A DNA stretch of 24,822 nt from an uncultured Collinsella sp. (GTDB lineage Bacteria; Actinomycetota; Coriobacteriia; Coriobacteriales; Coriobacteriaceae), in the NCBI GenBank assembly GCA_937934355.1, contig CALGZY010000059.1, positions 1 through 24,822 on the forward strand. The letters run 5' to 3'. The notes under the pieces are model-generated. The model was not told the origin of the DNA. It did no database searches and saw only the letters and a program-made list of their open reading frames with translations. Position numbers and translations under genes: made by a program. Positions within the stretch are counted from its first letter, which is position 1; each line of letters opens with the position of its first letter. Positions 15,137 to 22,636 of this stretch are shown piece by piece.

Positions 15137-16892
15137 ACGTATCCTCCACGACCTTACCGCCGTCTTGCACGTAAAAACACTTCATGCCGTACTGTTTGCC
15201 ATCGTCGGTAACGTAATAGTCAAACGCATCTTGCGTAAAGCCGTCGGAGTTGGTGGCACGCACGCGCACAAAATACTGGCCGGCATCGGGCGCATCGCAC
15301 GTTACCTCCGGCAGCAGCACGTCCTCGGCCTTAAAGACCACGTCGCTTATGGCATAGTCGCGCGCAAGCTCCACGGTATAGCGAATATCGCGCGCCTTAA
15401 AGTCGTAGGACGCATCCCAGTTGATGCGCAGCTTACCGTTATCGATCTGTGGCACGCCAATGTAGAACGGCATGGGCTTTTTATAGCTCTCGCGAAAGCT
15501 CTTATAGTTCTCCTCGATCTCAGAAGGAATCGCCGCGGTGATCTGCTCGTATTGGTCCTTGGTGACAGGCAGATGGTCGATATCGGGCGAAGCAAAGACC
15601 AGCGATTCAGTAACCTCGCGGTAGTGCTTGATCATCTTGGTCAGGCGAGTCTCGGTCAAATACGAGCGCAAGTCCTTGACGGCACGGTCGAGTTCGCTGC
15701 GGAACGACTTGCTGCGCAACGCACGGTTAAACAGCACATTGCCCCAGTAGTTGCTCACGCCGCGCTCCCAGCTCGCGTAGTCCGAAAACCCGGTAAGAGA
15801 AAGCTCCAGCTTACGCAGCATGCCGTCGTTATCCCAATCCAAAAAGTACCAGGTATTTGAGTTGAGAGGGCTGTACAGATAGCAGTTACGGTTCTGCGTA
15901 TCGCAGTTGCCCGTCAGGATCTGAAACGCCAGCCAATAGACCAGATTCTCGGTATCAAAGTAGGTATCGAGCACATCATCGATCTTTTGCGATTCATCGT
16001 TGAGCGCATCGAGCATCTCGATGAGCTTGGTGTGGTCCGAATCGCCCTTAATCTCGAGCATGCCCTCAAAGTTTGCCTGGTTGTAGTCGGGATCATCGGC
16101 AAGCTTAATGGTGTCCTCGTAGCGATGGAAATCAAAGCTGTTCACCTTGTACAGGTGCCCGCTCTTATCCAGGCCATGTGCCTTAAGCGCCGTCTTGTTG
16201 AGCTGCTCCACCTGCGTAAACAGGCCGTAGTCCTCAAAGGTGTCGTTGGACTTTTCGGTCTGGTCGCACACCCACAGATGCACAAACTGCGTACGCAGGC
16301 CCATCATCTGGGGAATGCCACGGATCAGATCGTAGGCCATCTTGTTGCGAAAACGCATACCCTCGCCCATGTGCTTGTTGAGCGCAATCGCGCGCTGTTG
16401 GCGCCAGGTACCCTTGCCCTTTTTGAGCTCCACCTTGTAATTCTTCTGCGAGTTCATGCTTGATGTCTGACCGCGCACCTGCACGGTAGCATTGGGCGCT
16501 TCCTCGCCATAGCCAACCTCGCCGGCCACCGGGCCGTCTTCGTCGCCCGGCTGCAGCAGGCCCATAACCTGATAGCGCGTCACGCCCATGTCGGCATAGT
16601 CATACACCGAGTACGTGTTGATCTCGGCCCAGCTGTGGTCGGTGTTCTCGGAGCTGTTGCCGCGTGAGACCGTCAGGTACATGGTCACAATACCCGAGTC
16701 ATCGTAGACCTCGTAGAGCTCGTCCTTGTCGCGCAGGTGCTTGGACTGGTCGGAGGCCTCGGTCTTTTTAATCTTGTCCTGCTTTTTGACCTTTTTGGTC
16801 GAGGAGTCTTCCTGCACCGAGCAGCCCGAAAGCAACAGCGCACCGGCAGCCGCCTCAAACAGGCGACGGCGAGACATCATCCTATCGGTCAT
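15123..16892 (-). CDS. CotH-kinase-family lipoprotein in the Pel operon
   Basis: The 589-residue protein starts with a twin-arginine-like SRRRLFE and a lipobox LSGC (Cys24), so it is probably exported and anchored to the outer face of the membrane. The body (about 60-440) is CotH-like: VRGQTSSMNSQKNYKVEL, FRNKMAYDLI, GNCDTQNRNCYLY with Asp331 and WYFLDWDNDG with Asp352, acidic residues where CotH kinases have their catalytic aspartates. A C-terminal Fn3-like sandwich follows (about 470-570). CotH of Bacillus phosphorylates spore-coat proteins; no spore genes are seen here, so the substrate may be another surface protein or the polymer. It overlaps pelG by 11 bases; ATG 16892 has GGGGAGG five bases upstream. 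Confidence 0.88.
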   Translation of the reverse strand: MTDRMMSRRRLFEAAAGALLLSGCSVQEDSSTKKVKKQDKIKKTEASDQSKHLRDKDELYEVYDDSGIVTMYLTVSRGNSSENTDHSWAEINTYSVYDYADMGVTRYQVMGLLQPGDEDGPVAGEVGYGEEAPNATVQVRGQTSSMNSQKNYKVELKKGKGTWRQQRAIALNKHMGEGMRFRNKMAYDLIRGIPQMMGLRTQFVHLWVCDQTEKSNDTFEDYGLFTQVEQLNKTALKAHGLDKSGHLYKVNSFDFHRYEDTIKLADDPDYNQANFEGMLEIKGDSDHTKLIEMLDALNDESQKIDDVLDTYFDTENLVYWLAFQILTGNCDTQNRNCYLYSPLNSNTWYFLDWDNDGMLRKLELSLTGFSDYASWERGVSNYWGNVLFNRALRSKSFRSELDRAVKDLRSYLTETRLTKMIKHYREVTESLVFASPDIDHLPVTKDQYEQITAAIPSEIEENYKSFRESYKKPMPFYIGVPQIDNGKLRINWDASYDFKARDIRYTVELARDYAISDVVFKAEDVLLPEVTCDAPDAGQYFVRVRATNSDGFTQDAFDYYVTDDGKQYGMKCFYVQDGGKVVEDTYEEG

Positions 16893-18426
16893 CAGAACCT
16901 CCCCAATGCTTGCGATACACGTGAACTACTGCGCGCTCAAACGCGCCATATGGCTCACCCTTATGGCGACCTTCCTCATAGCGCTGCTCGGCACGGTCGA
17001 GCAAGCGGCCCAGCTGTGTAAAGCGACCCGTTTTGTCGGTCGCCACAATGGGCTGCTGGCTCAGGATACGATACGGCAAGTTGGCGGTATAGGTATCGAG
17101 CCGCAGAAGCGCCACGATAAAAAACACCGCTGCACCCAACAAAAAGCCAAATCCGTAAAACTGCTGCGGCAAAAGCAACGACACGGCAGTCGCCAGCCCG
17201 GCCACACCGGCAAACAGCCCCGATGCCATCACGGCCCCCTTGTAGTCGGTAAAGTACAGCAAGATGAGCATCACCGTATTGCCCACGGCATACAGGCCAT
17301 AGCCCACGCACAGCGTGCGAAAATACCCGTGCATAAGGTTGTTAAAGCCCAACGGTAAGGCCGACAGCACCGTGGTCTCGAGCGAGATGACCGCCGCGGT
17401 CACAAACAACTGTTTGAGCGCGCAAAAGCGCAGTTCGCTGTTGAGCGTGGAGAGCATCCCCTCCTCTGCCACCACGATGTCGCCCACCACGCCGCCGTCG
17501 TTGAACAGACTGTAGTAGTCGCGGTAGCGTGGATAGAAGTTGACCTCGACCGAAACCACAAAGTTGACGGTCGTGACCAGGATCGTCAAAAACGCGATCA
17601 GCGCCGGCACATCGTAGTAGGGCGCACCATAAAACAAGCCCTTGACCTGAACGCCAATGGGACCAGCCCAAATAATCACCAGGTGCGCAAAGAGTCCCAG
17701 ATTGGTTAACAGGCCCGTGAGCGCCAGCGGCATAAACTGATCGAGCCACTGCAAAAAGGGCCAGGGACTGCGGTCACTCTGCGGAAAATACCGGTACAGC
17801 AGTACCACGTCCCAGACGAGCATGACGCCGTAGCCCAGGGCAATTGACGCCAACAGGCCCTCGACCGGCGGCAGTCCCAGCGCCAGCGCGGCCAGGGCGC
17901 ACAGGCACGTCACGCCAATGGCGGCCGCAAAGCTGCACAGGATGCCGCGGTAATCCTTGATGGCCGTGAGGTAACTCATGCCGTTCCAGTTGACGATCAT
18001 AATGTTGAACAGCCACAGGCACAGCAGCCCCTGCAGCAGCGTAGCGCCCGAGAACAGCAAAAAGACGCCGTAGAGCACCGTGCCCGCAACGAGCATGATG
18101 GCGTTGGAGCCCCAAAACGAAGGCAGGATCTCATCCTCGCGCTCGGCAAACAACATATCAGCCAAAAAGCGCGTGACCGGCATGGAGAAAAAACTCGTGA
18201 GCAAAAGCGAGGCCAGCAGTGTGTAGGTCACCATGCACACCAGCAGATCCTGGTTGGCACGGCCCACACCCCACAGACCGCACAGTACCAAGATACCCAC
18301 CTGGAGCAGCACGCCCAGCAGCATCGGGCCCGTGCACACAATGCCGGCGTAGCCGTAAGCGCGCATCGTGGCAAACAGGCCCTTGCGCCTAAACAGGCGC
18401 TTGAGCTCAAAACCAATTCCGGCCAC
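16882..18426 (-). CDS. pelG: Pel polysaccharide membrane transporter PelG
   Basis: PelG is a polytopic inner-membrane protein of the MOP (flippase-like) superfamily that, with PelD and PelE, forms the synthase complex and probably carries the growing polymer across the membrane. The 514-residue protein opens with the family signature MAGIGFELKRLFRRKGLF and has about 12 hydrophobic segments, conserved VSVEVNFYPRYRDYYSLFNDGG and a charged cytoplasmic tail. Length is slightly above the roughly 450-460 residues of Gram-negative PelG because of that tail (about 445-514). The start is GTG at 18426, three bases after the pelF stop, with GGGGGAG about seven bases upstream; it overlaps the next gene by 11 bases. 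Confidence 0.93.
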   Translation of the reverse strand: MAGIGFELKRLFRRKGLFATMRAYGYAGIVCTGPMLLGVLLQVGILVLCGLWGVGRANQDLLVCMVTYTLLASLLLTSFFSMPVTRFLADMLFAEREDEILPSFWGSNAIMLVAGTVLYGVFLLFSGATLLQGLLCLWLFNIMIVNWNGMSYLTAIKDYRGILCSFAAAIGVTCLCALAALALGLPPVEGLLASIALGYGVMLVWDVVLLYRYFPQSDRSPWPFLQWLDQFMPLALTGLLTNLGLFAHLVIIWAGPIGVQVKGLFYGAPYYDVPALIAFLTILVTTVNFVVSVEVNFYPRYRDYYSLFNDGGVVGDIVVAEEGMLSTLNSELRFCALKQLFVTAAVISLETTVLSALPLGFNNLMHGYFRTLCVGYGLYAVGNTVMLILLYFTDYKGAVMASGLFAGVAGLATAVSLLLPQQFYGFGFLLGAAVFFIVALLRLDTYTANLPYRILSQQPIVATDKTGRFTQLGRLLDRAEQRYEEGRHKGEPYGAFERAVVHVYRKHWGGSDDR

Positions 18427-18429
18427 CGG

Positions 18430-19857
18430 CTACTCCCCCTCTCTGGGCAGGTTAAACGCACACGCCGTCTCGTCGTACAGTGCGCGATAGTTGGTGAGCA
18501 TCTGCTCGTGCAAAAAGTACGTGGCAACGCGGCGCTGGCCGCGCTCCCCCATCTCAATGCGACGGGCGCGACTTGTGCACATGCGTTCCATGGCATCGGC
18601 CAAGCCCTTGCGATACATAGGCGGCGTCACAAAACCCGCCACGCCAAAGTCGTCGCCCGGGGCGCCTTCGAGTAGCTCGCGGCAGCAGCCCACCTCGGTC
18701 GTCACGCAGGGACGGCGCGCTGCAAGCGACTCCAGCACGCTGAGCGGCTGGCCCTCGGAGATGCTCGTCAAAATGGTAAAGTCGAGCTTTTCCATGTACT
18801 CGACCACGTTGACGCGACCGGTAAAGATCAGGTCGCGCACGCCAAGGGTATCGACCAGCGCGTGGCACTCGGCGCCGTACTCTTCGTCGTCCACGCCGCC
18901 CATGATGTGCAGGCGCACCTTAGGCAGGCGCTCGTGCAGCTCAAAGAAGGCATAGATCATGGTCTTGACGTCCTTGATGGGCGCCAAGCGCACCACTGCG
19001 CCAATATCCACCCAGCCATCATCGGGCTTTAAGGGAATATCCTTAAAGCGATCGAACTGGATGCCGTTGGGGATAACCAGGCATTTGTCCGCATCACAGC
19101 CCATATCAATCTGCGTCTTGCGGGCGTTATGGAACAAACTCGTCACGCGGAAGGCGCGGCGGTAGATCTCCTCCGAAAGCAGGTAGAAAAAGCGAATCCA
19201 GCGGTCCTTAAATGACGGCACCACCCAGTCGGCGCGAATGATCTCTTCCTCGCGCTCGCGGGTATAGATGCCGTGCTCGGTGAGCAGCACCGGCGCATGG
19301 TGAACGCTTGAGCCCAGACAGGCGAGCAGGCCGCCGTAGCCGGTCGAGATAGCGTGGTACACATCGGCAACCGGCACCTCGCTGCCCAGCAGGTAGAGCA
19401 CCGGCAACAGCATAGAGCGCATGGTGTGGAATGCGTCGGCAAAGGGCGTGTAGGGGTACTCGGCAAGGCACACGTCGCGGAAGATGTCCATAAACGTTCG
19501 GCTCTGCAAAAACGAGAGCGGATGAACGCGACGGCGCTGAAAGATATCGAACAGCACGTCCCAGTCCGGATTGGAGAGCGACACCAGACGGCGTAGCGCC
19601 TCGCGCTCGCGGTCGTTAAAACTGGCTTCGTGCTGCTCGCCCGAAAGCCGCAGGGCATCGTCCAGGAACACCTCGTGCACCTCGACCACGTTGCCGGGCA
19701 GCTCGTAGACAAACTTGCCACGGTCGGCAGCATGCGCGCCGATCACCCACAGCACAAACTCGTGCTCGGGCATAGCCGTAATGTAGCCGTGCATCCAGGT
19801 AGACACGCCGCCGTGCACATAGGGGTAGCAACCCTCGAGTACCAAGCAGATTCTCAT
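18430..19857 (-). CDS. pelF: Pel glycosyltransferase PelF (GT4)
   Basis: PelF is the cytoplasmic GT4 glycosyltransferase that polymerises the Pel chain from UDP-sugars. The 475-residue protein has the family N-terminus LVLEGCYPYVHGGVSTWMHG (glycine loop), a Rossmann-like N domain to about residue 265 and a C domain with VIPNGIQFDRF, VVRLAPIKDVKTM and the retaining-GT motif ISEGQPLSVLESLAARRPC, whose two glutamates are eight residues apart as expected. CRELLEG follows. The start ATG at 19857 overlaps the pelA stop as ATGA, with AAGGAGGG upstream. Gene order D-E-A-F-G is that of known Gram-positive pel operons. Confidence 0.95.
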   Translation of the reverse strand: MRICLVLEGCYPYVHGGVSTWMHGYITAMPEHEFVLWVIGAHAADRGKFVYELPGNVVEVHEVFLDDALRLSGEQHEASFNDREREALRRLVSLSNPDWDVLFDIFQRRRVHPLSFLQSRTFMDIFRDVCLAEYPYTPFADAFHTMRSMLLPVLYLLGSEVPVADVYHAISTGYGGLLACLGSSVHHAPVLLTEHGIYTREREEEIIRADWVVPSFKDRWIRFFYLLSEEIYRRAFRVTSLFHNARKTQIDMGCDADKCLVIPNGIQFDRFKDIPLKPDDGWVDIGAVVRLAPIKDVKTMIYAFFELHERLPKVRLHIMGGVDDEEYGAECHALVDTLGVRDLIFTGRVNVVEYMEKLDFTILTSISEGQPLSVLESLAARRPCVTTEVGCCRELLEGAPGDDFGVAGFVTPPMYRKGLADAMERMCTSRARRIEMGERGQRRVATYFLHEQMLTNYRALYDETACAFNLPREGE

Positions 19858-21734
19858 TTGTCGCTACCCTCCTTGCGCGCAATGGTCACCGTCTTGTCCG
19901 TGGCTTTGACCAGGTACAGGTCGCCTGTCAGATGCGTAATCTCGCCACCCGTCACCGCACCCGGCTCGCCATTATTGGTACGGAACATGAGCCAAGCCTC
20001 GTCGTGGAAATTGCCCAGGCTGAGCGTCCAGGCATCCGCACTGGTATCCACACTCACCGTAACCGACGAAAAGCGCTGAATGGCGCCCGAGCAATCCGAG
20101 CCGGTCTGGCGGCGCAGGTCGGGCGCAGACTTGGTAAGCCAGTCCAGGTAGTCGGTCAGGCCGCCCTTGTAGACTTCCCAGCCCTCCTTGGCGCCGCGAT
20201 CGGGATCGAGCAGGTCGTCCGGGTGCATAAAGTGCGTACTCACGTAGTGCATGTTGAGCTCGGACACGGCAGCCAGGCGCATATAGGAATCGTCGACCAT
20301 GCCGCCCGAAACAATACGCGGCTGCTCCACAATACCATCGCTCGCCACGCCAAACTCCTGCACGTACGGCAAGTCGGTACCGTCCTCAAAGTACGTACTG
20401 GCAATAGTCTTAATGCGCGGAACGTCGGTGCCGATAAGCTGGCGCGCGCGGGCCGAAAGGATATTCGACGGTGGCACGTAGACCGAGCCGTGCGCGTTGG
20501 GCAGCACCTCGTCCTGGAAGGCTATAAGCTCGTTGAGCGAAGCGACGAGCGTTTCCTTGTTTTTCCACGTCTTGTAGACGTACAACGTACCATAGTCGGT
20601 GTCCCAGAGCGCAAGCGGCTGATGGTTGTAGCCGTGAAAGCCCAGCTCTCCGCCCATCTGCAGCAGCATGCCGCCAAAGTAGCGGAACTGCGTGGTATCG
20701 GCCTGGCGCGCGGGCTCGGTCTGGTTGACCGCGTCCTCGTAGTTTTCGATCATCACGCCGGTATAGCGAATGCCGTATTTTTGCGCGAGCTTTTGCAGAT
20801 CGGGCCACCAGACCTTGGCATAAAAATCGGCGACGGAAAGCCCGTAGTCGCGCTTGATGTAGGTGCCGTCGCCCGAGGGCACAGGGCTGGGAAAGTCGTC
20901 CAAATAGAACACGGCGCTGTTGATGACCGGATAGGCCGTGGCTTCACCCAGCAAGCTTATGGCCGAAGCATAGAACCCACGCATGACCTTGTCGTAGATG
21001 CCAATGTTGCACACCACGGTGTGACCACTGCCGCAATCGTTAGACCAAATGAGCGGCGTGCCCGCGTCACCGGTCTTTGCCCAGACGTGCGCCGTTTCGC
21101 GCAATGAAACCGAGAGCGAAGAATCGAAGGGATCCGAGAACTCGTAGCGCTCTCCCCCGCCCAGCATAAAGTCCTCACTCGGCACAATGCTTTCGGCTTT
21201 TACATAGTCATATCCGGCCGATTCAATGCCAAGCTTGGAGGCAATCACTTGCAGATAGCTCGAGTTATCCGGCGGCATGACGAGCATAAGAGAACCGCCA
21301 GCACTCACCCAACCCATAATGTCGCTCAGGTGCGTACCGAGCCCATCGAGCGACGGCATGAGCAAAATCACGCGATCGAAGGAGGTCAGCGAGGGAATGG
21401 CATCCGCACCATCCAGAGCAAGGTCCACGTCGCGGTGCGCGATCTTCATGTCCAGCAAAATCTGGTCGAACTGTTCCTTTACGTCCTCGACGCCATCTTG
21501 ATCCGAGTCGGTAATGACCAGGCACGTGGGCTTTTGGCCAAAGATTGCCGAGGAGGCCGGCACCGCATCGTTGGCGGCAAGCATCCCCAGCTTATGCTGG
21601 CCCGCACTGTACTGCACGCCGGAACGCTCCACCAGCAGCACGGCGGCCATGGCAGTAAAGACCGCCCACACCACGAGGAGCCCCATCCAACGAAAGCGAC
21701 CTGCACGGTCGCGGATATGTTGCGCCACGCTCAT
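19854..21734 (-). CDS. pelA: PelA-like polysaccharide deacetylase (DUF2194), membrane anchored
   Basis: The 626-residue protein has one N-terminal membrane segment (about 15-35) and an extracytoplasmic body. A flavodoxin-like region (about 60-250) precedes a carbohydrate-esterase-4-like deacetylase with YLDDFPSPVP (paired Asp), LGFHGYNHQPL (HxxxH-type metal ligands), VYVPPSNIL and a late His in HYVSTHFMHPDD; a beta-rich C-terminal tail follows. It should remove acetyl groups from the nascent polymer, giving the cationic Pel. Unlike Pseudomonas PelA there is no glycoside-hydrolase domain, matching the deacetylase-only PelA of Bacillus cereus. The start ATG at 21734 overlaps the pelE stop as ATGA with AGGAGG just upstream; a longer start at 21758 is less likely. 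Confidence 0.88.
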   Translation of the reverse strand: MSVAQHIRDRAGRFRWMGLLVVWAVFTAMAAVLLVERSGVQYSAGQHKLGMLAANDAVPASSAIFGQKPTCLVITDSDQDGVEDVKEQFDQILLDMKIAHRDVDLALDGADAIPSLTSFDRVILLMPSLDGLGTHLSDIMGWVSAGGSLMLVMPPDNSSYLQVIASKLGIESAGYDYVKAESIVPSEDFMLGGGERYEFSDPFDSSLSVSLRETAHVWAKTGDAGTPLIWSNDCGSGHTVVCNIGIYDKVMRGFYASAISLLGEATAYPVINSAVFYLDDFPSPVPSGDGTYIKRDYGLSVADFYAKVWWPDLQKLAQKYGIRYTGVMIENYEDAVNQTEPARQADTTQFRYFGGMLLQMGGELGFHGYNHQPLALWDTDYGTLYVYKTWKNKETLVASLNELIAFQDEVLPNAHGSVYVPPSNILSARARQLIGTDVPRIKTIASTYFEDGTDLPYVQEFGVASDGIVEQPRIVSGGMVDDSYMRLAAVSELNMHYVSTHFMHPDDLLDPDRGAKEGWEVYKGGLTDYLDWLTKSAPDLRRQTGSDCSGAIQRFSSVTVSVDTSADAWTLSLGNFHDEAWLMFRTNNGEPGAVTGGEITHLTGDLYLVKATDKTVTIARKEGSDK

Positions 21735-22636
21735 CTGGCCTCCTCCCCGTCGCGCCAAAACGCCAACTGTTCGCGGTTGTCGGCGCTCAAATACACATGT
21801 TGCTTGTCAATCGCATCGATCACACGGTGGACCTCGTCACCATCGCGGCGCATCACGGCCAGGCGCAGGCAAAGCATCCAAACCTCCTGCTCCTCGGGCA
21901 CGTCGAGCACCAGCTGGTCGGTCACGGCCTGCGCCTCGTCGATCTGTCCGACATCGGCCAGCGCCGTCGCGTATCGAATGCGCAGCTCAAAAGTGTCTTC
22001 GCGCTCGCAGCGACGCGCAAGCAGGCGCGCGTACTGTTGGCGCTGAATCTGAGCCACGCGCCCCTCGGCCAAGCCCGAGCCTAAGTATTCACCAAGAAAA
22101 TCACAGTATTCGATGAGGTTTTGCGCGCTCGGGTCCGTCTTAAAGGCGCGCTCCAGCTGCTGCAGTTTAAGGTCGGACTCCTTGGAGATCTGCGCCACCG
22201 CCGTCGCGGCATAGTGCGCCACCTCAACGTCGTCGTTAAGCTTAGCCGCCTGCAGCTGCGCCAGGTACGCGTCGGGCTCCTCGGTGAGCATGGAGAGCAT
22301 TAGGCGGCGCCGGTATGCCGGGTCATTGACGATGAGCGCCTCCTCGAGCGGCACTACGCCTGCATCGTCCTCACCACTCGATACCGACATACTACGATGC
22401 AGGTCGTCGTTGAAGCGCAGCGACTCCAGCGCAGACTCTTTCAGCCCCTCGCCAAACATCGCGCCGCGGACCGATAGCAGAACCACCAGCATCGGACCCC
22501 ACAGCGGCACCAGCACTATCACAGCCAGCATGTGCCCGCGCACTGGCAGCAGGGCCAGCTTCATAAGCGTCTTCAGCATCAGGCAAACCAGCGCATGAAT
22601 CAGCAGCAAGACGGCAGCAGCGACAAGCGAGATCAA
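21731..22636 (-). CDS. pelE: PelE-like membrane protein with TPR repeats
   Basis: The 301-residue protein has two N-terminal membrane helices (about 3-25 and 36-56), a short linker and then alpha-helical repeats of TPR type (about 105-290; for example ALADVGQIDEAQAV). That is the PelE architecture. In Pseudomonas, PelE links PelD and PelG in the inner-membrane synthase complex; the same role is inferred here. Sequence similarity in this family is low, so the call rests on domain order and position between pelD and pelA. The start is a TTG at 22636 that overlaps the pelD stop (TTGA), with GAGGGGGG seven bases upstream, a strong case for translational coupling. Confidence 0.82.
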   Translation of the reverse strand: MISLVAAAVLLLIHALVCLMLKTLMKLALLPVRGHMLAVIVLVPLWGPMLVVLLSVRGAMFGEGLKESALESLRFNDDLHRSMSVSSGEDDAGVVPLEEALIVNDPAYRRRLMLSMLTEEPDAYLAQLQAAKLNDDVEVAHYAATAVAQISKESDLKLQQLERAFKTDPSAQNLIEYCDFLGEYLGSGLAEGRVAQIQRQQYARLLARRCEREDTFELRIRYATALADVGQIDEAQAVTDQLVLDVPEEQEVWMLCLRLAVMRRDGDEVHRVIDAIDKQHVYLSADNREQLAFWRDGEEAR

